Of a stretch of DNA of 64,000 bases, positions 25,262-34,655 are shown in pieces. Numbering within the stretch: the stretch's first letter is position 1; each line of letters starts with the position of its first letter. The stretch is from Brevibacterium atlanticum. GTDB lineage: Bacteria; Actinomycetota; Actinomycetes; Actinomycetales; Brevibacteriaceae. The DNA lies in NCBI RefSeq assembly GCF_011617245.1, contig NZ_CP050152.1, positions 3,214,503 through 3,278,502 of the forward strand, in the 5' to 3' direction. Under the pieces are notes generated by a model. The model did not search any database. It saw nothing but the letters and a program-made list of their open reading frames with translations, and was not told where the DNA came from. Both the position numbers and the translations under genes were made by a program.

Positions 25262-26944
25262 ATGTGGTACTCACCGTCGTCGGTGCGTTCGTTCCTCGCC
25301 GACAGGTTGACTCCTGAACGTAAGGCTTGGTTCTCTCGGACGCGTCATGGTGAACAGTCCTGGCAGAAACCAGCTTCTCTCAGACGTCGTCGTTCGACCC
25401 CGAGCATCTCCTCGACAAAGCCGTCGACCTTCGACGCTCGAGACGAACAGGTTCAGGCGCTTTCGGCAGTGCGATCGGCATTGGCAGATGCCGGCGTCGA
25501 ATTCGCAGAGCTCCCACGGCTGAGCCATTTCCGCCCGACTCTGGTCGTCGACGCGAAGAACACCGATGCAGTCGTGGCTGCCTTGCGCGGTCTTCCAAGC
25601 GGGGGCAACGCTGTGACTGACGCGAGCGAGTCCTGGTCGGTCCGGTTCCGCAATGTCCGAGGCGCGAGGCTGAGCCGACGAACTGCTCGCGAACGCCCGG
25701 CCAGGCTCGGCAGCGTGACATGTCTGCGCCGCCTCCGCGCCGTCAACGGCAGAGAGCTCACCACCTCGGCGCTGACCATCACAGTCGAACTGTGGAAGAA
25801 GGTGGGCGATGATTCGCCGCGAGCCGACGGTGCCAACCACCTGCCGGGGACTCTGGTTCGACGCCAGAATGATCACTCTCTCACCGTCGACTACATCGAA
25901 CCGACGGTCTGGCATGCTGCCGTCAACAATGACGGTCGGCTCAGTCTGCCGGCGCCTCATCTTCGGGTGCTCAGCGAACCGGTCGACGCCGTCTACACCT
26001 GGGTGGACGGCTCCGATCCCGAATGGCGCGCGCGGATGCAGGCTGCCCGGGACGACGCTGATCTGAGAACAAACGCGCCGAGCTCCGTCTCCAACTCTCG
26101 GTTCACTTCACGCGATGAGTTGCGCTTCTCTCTGCGTTCGCTCGAATACTATGCATCGTGGGTACGTCGGATCTTCATCGTCACGGACGGGCAGATTCCA
26201 TCGTGGCTGAACACCGACGATCCGAAGATCACCGTGGTCGACCATCGCGACATCTTCTCCGACCCCAGCGTGCTACCCGTCTTCAATTCGCACGCCATCG
26301 AATCGCAGCTGCATCACATCCCGGGACTGGCCGACCACTACCTCTACCTCAATGACGACTGCTTCTTTCTCCGCCCGACCGACCCGGAGCTGTTCTTCAC
26401 CGCGAACGGACTGACCCGACACTTTCCCTCGACAGTGCCCGTCGATATCGGCAGTTGGACTCCCCGCGATCTCCCCATCATCTCAGCGGCGAAGCGAGGG
26501 AGGGACTACGTTCTCGAGAAGTACGGTCACACCATCACTCACCGGTTCAAACACACCCCTCACCCACAGCTGCGGCAGGTTCTCGAGGCGATGGAATCCG
26601 AAGAGCCCGATCTGTTCGCCACTGTCGCGGCGTCGCCCTTCCGTGCACCGGAAGATGTATCGATTCCGTCGTCCCTGCACCACTTCGATGCATTTGCCAG
26701 AGGCAAGTCCGTGGAAGGACGCATCGGGTATCAGTTCGTCGATCTCGCCCAGGAGGACCTCGAGCTGCGGCTGCTCAGAGTCGCCCGACGTACCGATCTG
26801 GATGTCTTCTGCCTCAATGAGACCGACCTGCCGGAGGGCTCTGAGGAGAAGGTCGATCGACTCGTGGCTCGCTTCTTCGACGATCGTTTCCCGGTACCGT
26901 CAAGGTTTGAAAACGACGAAGGCCCGCATGCGATCGATCCATGA
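25262..26944 (+). CDS. Stealth-family capsular/cell-wall polysaccharide phosphotransferase
   Basis: 560 residues starting at the ATG at 25262 after GGGAGG. Stealth proteins transfer sugar-1-phosphates to glycan chains, making phosphodiester-linked polymers. Conserved regions: CR1 VDAVYTWVDGSDPEW (from 241), CR2 RDELRFSLRSLEYY (from 284) with RIFIVTDGQIPSWL, CR3 HAIESQLHHI (from 344) with YLYLNDDCFF, and a short CR4-like FFDDRFPVPSRFE at the end. The N-terminal 240 residues are a family-specific extension. First gene of the glycopolymer locus; it converges on a pyruvyltransferase gene. Confidence 0.9.
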   Translation: MWYSPSSVRSFLADRLTPERKAWFSRTRHGEQSWQKPASLRRRRSTPSISSTKPSTFDARDEQVQALSAVRSALADAGVEFAELPRLSHFRPTLVVDAKNTDAVVAALRGLPSGGNAVTDASESWSVRFRNVRGARLSRRTARERPARLGSVTCLRRLRAVNGRELTTSALTITVELWKKVGDDSPRADGANHLPGTLVRRQNDHSLTVDYIEPTVWHAAVNNDGRLSLPAPHLRVLSEPVDAVYTWVDGSDPEWRARMQAARDDADLRTNAPSSVSNSRFTSRDELRFSLRSLEYYASWVRRIFIVTDGQIPSWLNTDDPKITVVDHRDIFSDPSVLPVFNSHAIESQLHHIPGLADHYLYLNDDCFFLRPTDPELFFTANGLTRHFPSTVPVDIGSWTPRDLPIISAAKRGRDYVLEKYGHTITHRFKHTPHPQLRQVLEAMESEEPDLFATVAASPFRAPEDVSIPSSLHHFDAFARGKSVEGRIGYQFVDLAQEDLELRLLRVARRTDLDVFCLNETDLPEGSEEKVDRLVARFFDDRFPVPSRFENDEGPHAIDP

Positions 26945-26965
26945 CGTTGCAGACCACTTGTAACC

Positions 26966-28432
26966 TCACCTTTGGCGACGCCGACCGATCATATTCTTCA
27001 CGCTGAGTGGAATTCCCAAAAGTTTGTTGAGCCTCCGGTCGGTCCGATTCGCCGTGGCGCGGACTTCTGCCGCGGACGCCTGTGACCTCTTCAGAGCGGC
27101 TTCGGTCCTCGACAGTCGTTTCTCAAGGTCACGTACATGCTTCTCGAGCTCGGCAGACCCACCTGACCCGGTCCCGGATTTCAGCCCTTTCTGGGTCTTC
27201 TTGAGGGCAAGGTAGCGCTGCTGCAGCACTGCGGCCATACGGACGAACTCAGGTGGACGATCCTGCCACAGACTCGTCTGCGGTTCGGGGAACTCAGTGG
27301 CGCCGAGTCGGCGACCGTAGTCGGCCAGGGCGTCTTCCTGGCCGGGTTCGTAGATGTGCGAGAAACCGTTGGCGTGGATGAAGTCAGCCAGTCGGTCGAA
27401 TCTTTCAGGCTGGCCGCGGTTGAATTCGGAGAAGTCGGCCTTCTCGTAGAGTTCGGCGACCGTCAGCGGTGCTTCCTCCACGGTCAGGTCGATGGCCGGG
27501 ACACCGTGGTATCTCGACAGTTCGAGCGTCCGACCGTCATGAGCGAGGACGATTCCGGGAGTGCCGGCGAGAATGCCTGCGACGTTTCCGTGGATGCGGG
27601 GTCCGAACGAGAAGCTCAGCTCACCCATCCTGCGCATCCACTCTGGAGCATCCAGCTGGAACTGGGCCTTCTTCGCCGTGAACTGAGGATGGCTCCGGTC
27701 CAGCGGCAGACTTCGATCATGCCCCTGGTAGGGGTCAGTGCCCCACAGCATGAACTCCAGCGTGGCGAGATCCTGTGGCATATACGTGGAGTCGTAGTTC
27801 AACTCTGCGTCTTGGACGAGTTCGCTGCCGAAGGGATTGTTCGTCTGCAGATTGTAGGCGATCGGCGATCCCGACGGCAGCGCGTCGGGTTTGTCCACCC
27901 GATGCCCGCGACCGTTCATCGTCATGGAGGGACACCCGACCACGATGACGTCTTTGAACCCGAGGGACTTGAGGTACTCCGCGGTCAGCTCTCCCCGCAC
28001 TGTCAGCGCGCTGGATTTCTCCAAAACCGCCTTGGCGAATCGTCTGACTGTCGGTTCGATCTTCTTCAGCGCGGCGGGGTCGCCGTCGAGCGGCAGCTGA
28101 GCTCCGCCGGAGAGCATCAGGAAAGGGATTGTCAGTTTTTCGATGAAGTCGGCGGTGCGAGCCAGCTCTGCCTCGAACCCCGGTCGGAAGGCGTTGGCAA
28201 GCGGCAGAATGAAACCGTCGTACTCGTCATTGACCTTCGGCGCCATCGCGCCGTTGATCTTGTAGCGATTCGCGTCGACGACGGTGTCTGCTGTCGAGAA
28301 CAGTTTGTGAGCGGCCATGCCGAAGATCAGGTTGCCGTTGTTTCGCCCGATGGTATTGCGATCGAGCGTATCGAAACCGTCGAAGACCTCGAACGGAGTC
28401 TTGCCCAGACGCATCAGAAATCGCTTACTCAT
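26966..28432 (-). CDS. Polysaccharide pyruvyl transferase family protein
   Basis: 488 residues from the ATG at 28432. PF04230-type fold: NTIGRNNGNLIFGMAAHKLF at the start, FLMLSGGAQLPLDGDP, and the HG motif SFGPRIHGNVAGILAGTPG near residue 281. These enzymes use PEP to form pyruvate ketals on sugars. A C-terminal Lys/Arg/Glu coiled-coil-like tail (about 400-488) may mediate assembly. It is divergent from the tandem glycerophosphotransferase gene (215-bp shared upstream region). Confidence 0.85.
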   Translation of the reverse strand: MSKRFLMRLGKTPFEVFDGFDTLDRNTIGRNNGNLIFGMAAHKLFSTADTVVDANRYKINGAMAPKVNDEYDGFILPLANAFRPGFEAELARTADFIEKLTIPFLMLSGGAQLPLDGDPAALKKIEPTVRRFAKAVLEKSSALTVRGELTAEYLKSLGFKDVIVVGCPSMTMNGRGHRVDKPDALPSGSPIAYNLQTNNPFGSELVQDAELNYDSTYMPQDLATLEFMLWGTDPYQGHDRSLPLDRSHPQFTAKKAQFQLDAPEWMRRMGELSFSFGPRIHGNVAGILAGTPGIVLAHDGRTLELSRYHGVPAIDLTVEEAPLTVAELYEKADFSEFNRGQPERFDRLADFIHANGFSHIYEPGQEDALADYGRRLGATEFPEPQTSLWQDRPPEFVRMAAVLQQRYLALKKTQKGLKSGTGSGGSAELEKHVRDLEKRLSRTEAALKRSQASAAEVRATANRTDRRLNKLLGIPLSVKNMIGRRRQR

Positions 28433-28647
28433 GTGCACGCCACCATTGGTCGTCGGTTGAGAGACGTCGTTGCCCTCGATGCACACCCTAGCCTCTGCCG
28501 ATGGCTCGGGCCACCGTGGACGAAACTCAGAGCTCTTCCATTTCGGTCGAATGTATTCGGCATCGCCTCCTGCCGGATGGGACGATGTGGACCTAGACTG
28601 GAACCGCGTGGGACATACCCGACAACGATGTTTTGGAGGAATCCACA
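28433..28647. other. Divergent intergenic region of the pyruvyltransferase and tandem TagF-like genes
   Basis: 215 bp with start codons on both sides. A TAGACT hexamer near 28597 may be a -10 for the plus-strand gene, which has GGAGGA 7 nt before its GTG. No palindrome or other element stands out. Confidence 0.3.
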
Positions 28648-31600
28648 GTGGAGTTGAGGAACCTCTTCGCCCGCTCGGCGATCAGAGTTCTGGGGACAGC
28701 CAGACGGACATTGAAGAAGGCGACGCGTACCTCAGCACGAACTCCCGCCTCCGGACCGGTGAACTCTGCCGGACTGGCTTCGCTCGACCTCGTTCAGGCC
28801 CAGAACCTGCTCCACATCGACCTCACACCAGCCTCACCCGTCGTCCCGAGCGGACTGTGGGTGGAGCATGACGAGGATCTGCACCGCATCGGCTCGCTAG
28901 AGGAGGTGGACTCCGACGCCAACGATAGCGGTGGCGCGGCCGTTCGAACGGCGACCATCGACCTCGATTCACTCATTGAGAACCTGTCCGACTGGACTTC
29001 GCCTCCACCGCCAAGTGCCGATGGTGATGAGACCGCCGGATTCGTCCTGCGGCTCTACGTCGAATATGCCGACTTCGACATGGACGAGATGCCGAGTTCC
29101 GCGCTCGAGGCCTCATACGACGGCACGACTGTCGCTTTGGTCCGGCTCGGACGAGCCACAAGCACTCGCACTGAGAATCTCGCCTACCGCCGAGTCGGTT
29201 ACCGCGATTGCTATCCGCTGGTCAACCGCAATGGTCACATCGCCATCGAGGTGGATCGTCCTCACCGCCCCTTTGCCGACGTTCGGAATGAGGGGCTGAC
29301 GATCCGTGACGGCAGGCTTGAAATCGAGGGCCGGGTCATCGCACGGGGAACCGAATACTCAGACGCAACACTCGTCGTGGTGGGCCGAACCTCGGGATTC
29401 CGTGCCGCTGCCGACGTCGAACTCGCTCCCAATGACGAGCTGTCGGAACGACGCTTTGGACTCAACTACTACAGGTTCTCCGCAGCTCTCGACTTCAACG
29501 ACCTCGTCGACGAGATCAGCGACGACAATGCCGACCTGTACCTCGACCTCGACCCGGTCCTCGGCGATGAGCCCAAGCGCGCCCGAATCGGGAAGAGCCG
29601 TTATCTGGTCCGCTTCGGCACCACCGGCAGCACAGTATCCTCCGGCGACAAGACCGTTTCCATCATTCCGTACTACACGTTCAAGGCGAAGTATCCGTCA
29701 CTCCACCTCGAGACTTTCAACGCCTCTGCCTTTGACTATATGCATCGCCTGGTGGCAAACCGGCGGTCCTGGAATCCTCCGAAGTCGTCTGATCGCAAAC
29801 CCGTCTGGCTGATCGGCGAACTACCGTATAAGGCGCAGGACAACGGGCTCCAGTTCTTCCGATACATGAGAGATGAACATCCCGAAGTCGATGCCTACTA
29901 TGTCATCGAGCCGGACTCCCCCGAACGAGTCAATCTCGACGGCTACGACAACGTCATCGACTTCCGTTCACATGACCATATCCAAGTGGCGCTTGCCGCA
30001 GACAAGATCATCGGGACCCACCACCCCGACTTCCTCTACCCGACGAGGGAGCCACAATTCGAGAGAGCGCTGCGGGCCGATAAGGTCTTTCTGCAGCACG
30101 GAGTCACCGCCGCCAAGTGGATGGTGCCCAACTACGGACGATACGTTCGTGGGTTCGACGTCGATCTCATCACCGTCTGCTCCGAACGAGAGAAGGAATT
30201 CTTCGTCAAGGACTTCGGCTATGCCCCTGAGCAGGTCGCAGTGACCGGCTTTGCCCGGTTCGATGCACTATTGGCAGACGACGTCGACGTCAATCCCGGC
30301 CAGCTGATGATCATGCCGACCTGGCGTCCGTGGCTGCAGGACCCAGAGCGTTTCGTCGAGTCCGACTATTTTCAGAGATGGAAGTCCCTGCTCACCGGTG
30401 ACCGATTGCGCGCCCTGGTCGAAAAGTACGATCTCACACCGATCTTCTGTCTGCACCCGAACATGCAGCAATTCAGTTCGCACTTCGATGGCCTCGGCAT
30501 CCGAGTCGTCGTCCAAGGCGAGATCGACGTCCAGCTGTTGCTCAAACAGAGCTCTATGCTCGTCACCGACTATTCGAGCGTCGCATTCGACTTCGCATTC
30601 CTTCACAAACCCGTCGTCTATTACCAATTCGACGACCACCGCTTCGCCCAACCGCATGCGGACCCGGTGGCAGAATTCCCCGGACCTGTTGTCGCCGAAG
30701 AGGCTCGGGTCCTCGACGCGGTCGAGAGTGCGTATGAGTCTGGTGGGGCAATGGCTCCCGATTTCCGCAGGCGCGCCGACAGGTTCTTGGCTCACAGAGA
30801 CACCTCCAGCCGAGAGCGCATCTTCGAAGCGATTCAGAACTCGACGAAACCTACCGTCACCATGGCCGATCGGCTCCAAAGCGAAACGGCACAGTCGGTC
30901 TACCGGGTCGCGCGGAGAAACAGGTACTACCTGCCGGTGATGAAGCGACTCTACAAGCTGATGCGTCTGGCTCCGCTCGATGAGCAGACGATCGTCTTCG
31001 AGGCCGGGCAGGGGAAGCAGTACGCCGACAGTCCTCGGGCAATCCACGAGGAACTCATCCGACAGGGCGACACCCGACGAAAGGTGTGGATCTACCATAA
31101 GCGACTTCCCGTGACCGACCAGCACACAACGGTGGTCAAGCGTCACTCCCCCGCCTTCTTCTGGCATCTCGCGACGGCGAAGTACTGGATCAACAACCAC
31201 AACTTCCCCAACTACATTCACCGCAGGGATCAGGGCGTGTACATCCAGACCTGGCATGGGACACCGCTGAAGCGGATGTTCCTCGACCAGGACAATTTCT
31301 ACGGCCGCGATCCCGGGTATGTCGACCGTGTCAAAGAAGCATCGGCACAGTGGAATGCCTTGGTGTCTCCGTCGCCCTACGCCACAAAGGCAATGCGATC
31401 GTCCTATGGATACACTGGCGAGGTCTATGAGCTGGGGTACCCGAGAAACGATATCTTGAGAGGTCCGGACACGGTTGACATCAGGGCCGGCGTCCGCAGG
31501 CGTCTCTCAATACCCCGAGAGCGCACCGTCGTACTCTATGCGCCGACCTTCCGCGATGACCGGCCCACAACCCGAGGCCGCTTCGCATTCCAGTGGCCCT

Positions 31601-32061
31601 TCGATCCGCAGGACTTCGTGGAACGATTCGGCGACGACGTCACCCTCCTCGTTCGCACCCACTTCCTCATCAATACGAAGCTCGAAATACCGGAGGAGCT
31701 GAAGGCCCACATCATCGATGTCAGCGGATTCCCCGACATCAATGAGCTCTTCCTGGTCAGCGACATGCTGGTCACCGACTACTCCTCGTCGTTCTTCGAC
31801 TATTCGGTCCTCGAGCGTCCCATCATCTTCTTTGCCTATGATCTCGAGAACTACCGGGACAACCTGCGCGGTTTCTATCTCGACTACGAAACGGAGCTGC
31901 CTGGACCGGTGGCCAAAACATCGGCAGCGCTGTTCGCCGAAATCGACAGAGCATCCTCGGTGACGGAAGAGGACAGAGAACGACTGCGATCGTTTGCGAA
32001 ACAGTACGCCCCCAATGATGACGGACACGCGGCAGCGCGAGTCATCGATCAACTTCTGTAG
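28648..32061 (+). CDS. Tandem CDP-glycerol:glycerophosphotransferase (two TagF-like domains)
   Basis: 1137 residues from GTG 28648 (GGAGGA 7 nt upstream); TTG 28633 overlaps that site and is rejected. The N-terminal 360 residues form beta-rich accessory segments (GRLEIEGRVIARGTEYSD). GT-B domain 1 (about 365-720) has LQHGVTAAKW with His484 and TDYSS at 640-644. Domain 2 (about 770-1137) has TWHGTPLKRM with His870 and TDYSS at 1043-1047. Such enzymes polymerise alditol-phosphate units from CDP-alditols. Two domains in one chain could alternate primer and polymerase steps or add two alditols. It is followed by the TagE-like gene at 32100. Confidence 0.9.
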   Translation: MELRNLFARSAIRVLGTARRTLKKATRTSARTPASGPVNSAGLASLDLVQAQNLLHIDLTPASPVVPSGLWVEHDEDLHRIGSLEEVDSDANDSGGAAVRTATIDLDSLIENLSDWTSPPPPSADGDETAGFVLRLYVEYADFDMDEMPSSALEASYDGTTVALVRLGRATSTRTENLAYRRVGYRDCYPLVNRNGHIAIEVDRPHRPFADVRNEGLTIRDGRLEIEGRVIARGTEYSDATLVVVGRTSGFRAAADVELAPNDELSERRFGLNYYRFSAALDFNDLVDEISDDNADLYLDLDPVLGDEPKRARIGKSRYLVRFGTTGSTVSSGDKTVSIIPYYTFKAKYPSLHLETFNASAFDYMHRLVANRRSWNPPKSSDRKPVWLIGELPYKAQDNGLQFFRYMRDEHPEVDAYYVIEPDSPERVNLDGYDNVIDFRSHDHIQVALAADKIIGTHHPDFLYPTREPQFERALRADKVFLQHGVTAAKWMVPNYGRYVRGFDVDLITVCSEREKEFFVKDFGYAPEQVAVTGFARFDALLADDVDVNPGQLMIMPTWRPWLQDPERFVESDYFQRWKSLLTGDRLRALVEKYDLTPIFCLHPNMQQFSSHFDGLGIRVVVQGEIDVQLLLKQSSMLVTDYSSVAFDFAFLHKPVVYYQFDDHRFAQPHADPVAEFPGPVVAEEARVLDAVESAYESGGAMAPDFRRRADRFLAHRDTSSRERIFEAIQNSTKPTVTMADRLQSETAQSVYRVARRNRYYLPVMKRLYKLMRLAPLDEQTIVFEAGQGKQYADSPRAIHEELIRQGDTRRKVWIYHKRLPVTDQHTTVVKRHSPAFFWHLATAKYWINNHNFPNYIHRRDQGVYIQTWHGTPLKRMFLDQDNFYGRDPGYVDRVKEASAQWNALVSPSPYATKAMRSSYGYTGEVYELGYPRNDILRGPDTVDIRAGVRRRLSIPRERTVVLYAPTFRDDRPTTRGRFAFQWPFDPQDFVERFGDDVTLLVRTHFLINTKLEIPEELKAHIIDVSGFPDINELFLVSDMLVTDYSSSFFDYSVLERPIIFFAYDLENYRDNLRGFYLDYETELPGPVAKTSAALFAEIDRASSVTEEDRERLRSFAKQYAPNDDGHAAARVIDQLL

Positions 32062-32099
32062 GACCGCGGGCAACGGCCCGGGCACGATGTGGAGGAACG

Positions 32100-33926
32100 A
32101 TGTTCTCACGGCGTAAGAAGTACCTGCCCGAGGCGACTGTCTACGGACTCATCGGCGGAATCCCGAAGACGTTCGGCGGCAGAACCGGTGTGTGTCTGCA
32201 GAGAGCTGATGCATTCGCAGAACTCGACGGTCGGCACGTCGAGATCCTGACGCTCTCCCCACGGAATGATGACCCGGAGGCTCTGACCGCTCGGCTGCGT
32301 GGCGAAGGGAGGATCGGCAAGAAGGTCACTATTCGCAGTGTGTGGGCCGACCTGAGGCGAGCCTCCCCACACGACTTGGCGCAGATCGCGTCTCACTCGA
32401 CGGAGTCAATCACCATCGATCCCGCCACGCTTCCCGACTTCGACGGAAAGCCAGAGATCAAGGAACTGGACGATTCGGGGAAGACCTTGCGTTCCGATCG
32501 GTTTCGAGAAGACGGCTCACGGTTCTTCAGCTACCGCCTCGGCAGCGAAAACGAGGCGAAGAGTGTCGCTATCTTCGACGCTCGCGGTCGAGCTATCGCC
32601 CAATGGAACGAGCAGCACGAACTCTATTTCGCATGGTTCGACTGGCTCATCGGCTCGGAGCAGGCGATCATCATCAACGACGGCCCGCCGCTGGCTCGGT
32701 ATCTGCACAAGTACCAGAGGGAGAACGTCGTCCTGGTGCAGACTATCCACAGTAAGCATTCCGCTGACCCGACCAAGCGCTCCGAGAGGCTGGGATGGAC
32801 GTATACGCCCGCGCTGAAGAATGTCGATCGCTTCGATCTCTTTGCCGTACTCACTCAGTCACAGCACTCTGACCTCACCGATCTGAACTTTGTCGTGGAC
32901 AATGCGGCCGTTCTTCCGAACATGACCGCTGCGACACCGATGCGCCGCATCAAGCCACGGACACCGGGCACGGGCGTGATGCTTGCGCGGACCACGTTCC
33001 TCAAACGCATCGACCACGCCATCACCGCTGTGCACAGAGCGAGACAGTCGGGCACGGACGCTACCCTCGATATCTACGGAGTAGCGGATGAAGCGCAGGA
33101 GTCATTGGAGGCGCTCGTCGAGGATTTGGACACCAACGGCGCCATTGCGCTCAGGGGGTTCGACCCGCGTGCCAAGCAGAAGTTCGAGAAGGCATCGTTC
33201 ACACTGCTCACCAGCGAATACGAGGGCCAACCGTTGGTCCTTCTGGAGAGCATGGCTGCCGGGTGCATTCCCATCTCCTACAACATCAAGTACGGTCCCG
33301 CAGACATCATCACCGATGGCGTTGACGGGTTCCTCGTGCCCGACGGTGATATCGATGCCATGGCCCGCCGAATCAAAGACATCCATACCATGGACGATCA
33401 GAAACTGATGCAGATGAGGCAGGCCGCGATTCGGCGCGTCAGTGACTTCTCTCCGGAAAAGATCACCCAACTGTGGGGTGCGGCTCTGACTCGTGCAGTG
33501 GCGAACAAGCAACGTCCGGCCGAAATCGACGGGAATGCGCGCCTGTCAAGTATCAGCGTCACAGGCAGAGTGTTATCTCTCCAGGTCATTCTCATTGGAG
33601 ACGCTCTGTACAGTCCGGACTGGGCTCTGCTGACATGGACTGAACGAAAGGGCGGACGATTCGGTCGATTGCCTGCCCGACTTGAGCAGATCAACGGCGA
33701 GACCCACGTCGTCACCACGGCACACGCGGATGACTTCGCGGCAGTCGATCATGGTCACATCGATTTCTGGGTCGATCTCAGAGTCGCTGGCCATCCTTGC
33801 AGACTCCGCATCAAGGGAGCCGACGACGTCGAGCCTCATCGGTTGGGACATTTGGAGTTGTACCCAACAAGATTCGGGAGCCTCAGCATTCGGTTCCCCA
33901 CGGTCTCTCAAGAAGGCGAGAAATGA
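32100..33926 (+). CDS. GT4 glycosyltransferase, teichoic-acid glucosyltransferase-like (TagE type)
   Basis: 608 residues. An N-terminal accessory part (about 1-190) with GGIPKTFGGRTGVCLQRADA is followed by a GT-B core with GTGVMLARTTFLKRIDHAI and the GT4 nucleotide-sugar site FTLLTSEYEGQPLVLLESMA (E-x7-E region near 370-385). A beta-rich C-terminal extension follows. TagE-like enzymes add glucose or another hexose to the polyol-phosphate chain. It starts 38 nt after the tandem transferase gene, so they are probably co-transcribed. Related to the GT4 at 42788 and to the relic at 33981. Confidence 0.88.
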   Translation: MFSRRKKYLPEATVYGLIGGIPKTFGGRTGVCLQRADAFAELDGRHVEILTLSPRNDDPEALTARLRGEGRIGKKVTIRSVWADLRRASPHDLAQIASHSTESITIDPATLPDFDGKPEIKELDDSGKTLRSDRFREDGSRFFSYRLGSENEAKSVAIFDARGRAIAQWNEQHELYFAWFDWLIGSEQAIIINDGPPLARYLHKYQRENVVLVQTIHSKHSADPTKRSERLGWTYTPALKNVDRFDLFAVLTQSQHSDLTDLNFVVDNAAVLPNMTAATPMRRIKPRTPGTGVMLARTTFLKRIDHAITAVHRARQSGTDATLDIYGVADEAQESLEALVEDLDTNGAIALRGFDPRAKQKFEKASFTLLTSEYEGQPLVLLESMAAGCIPISYNIKYGPADIITDGVDGFLVPDGDIDAMARRIKDIHTMDDQKLMQMRQAAIRRVSDFSPEKITQLWGAALTRAVANKQRPAEIDGNARLSSISVTGRVLSLQVILIGDALYSPDWALLTWTERKGGRFGRLPARLEQINGETHVVTTAHADDFAAVDHGHIDFWVDLRVAGHPCRLRIKGADDVEPHRLGHLELYPTRFGSLSIRFPTVSQEGEK

Positions 33927-33980
33927 CCTTGCCAAAGAGTCACCCACCTCGAAACATCTGCAGACGGGCCGTACAGTCCC

Positions 33981-34628
33981 ATGCTCAAATCGCGCCGAAA
34001 CACCATCAAGAACCTGTCGAAATTCGATCTCGTAGCACAGCAAACTCGACAGCAGCGCGACCATCTCCGCGCTAGCTCGCTTGAAGTAGCGAACACTCGC
34101 ATCGTCCCCGGTAGCCTGCTCGCCGAGGCATGCACCTCCGACGATGCTCGGCCCCGAGACGAACATGCAGGTATCGTTGTGGCGACCTTGTCGGCTCTCA
34201 AACGAGTCGATCATTCGATCCGCAGAATCCACGAGGCGAGTCAGGGTGCGGCGAATGTGTCGTTGGCAGTTTGCGGCTACGACGTCGAACGCGACAACCT
34301 CGAAACCCACGTTGACGACCCAGCCTGGACATCGGCCCGGCCAAAGAGCACATTGACGCGACTGACCGTGGGCAGACCCGTGCGATCGACCGCTACCGAG
34401 TAGGACGTTCGGAAGTCATAGTCCTCGCCGGCCAGGTTCGCGATCTAGGATCCGCCGAAGTACGCCCGGCCCCCGATTCGACGACGAAATCCGCGCAACT
34501 CATCGTCCATTCGACCAGTTCAGCTTCAGTGGTCGCGCCCCGTTCCATGACGAAGAAGGGCGGATGCACGCTTGGTGCTCACTGACGCAGCAGGAAACTC
34601 ACTCGACTTTGCGAGTTCAGAGCTCTAG
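33981..34628 (+). pseudogene. Decayed GT4 glycosyltransferase relic in three frames
   Basis: The gap 33927-34655 has no intact gene. From 33981 one frame reads SKFDLVAQQTRQQ, then ATLSALKRVDHSIRRIHEA and SLAVCGYDVERDNLETHV, matching the core of the GT4 at 42788-44677 (DRFDIVGVQTEQQ, IKLKRIDHPIRAV). From about 34325 a second frame stays open to 34585 (RYRVGRSEVIVLAGQVRDLG). From 34566 a third gives RLVLTDAAGNSLDFASSEL and stops at 34628. The last two look like a beta-sandwich accessory domain. Frameshifts and missing catalytic segments mark a dead gene. No transposase remains beside it. Confidence 0.6.
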
Positions 34629-34655
34629 ATACCTGCATTCGCATCATCAGCACAG

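Noticed and set aside
33927-34655. Possible transposase at the relic
   Set aside because: No DDE or Tyr/Ser recombinase segments and no terminal inverted repeats were seen.
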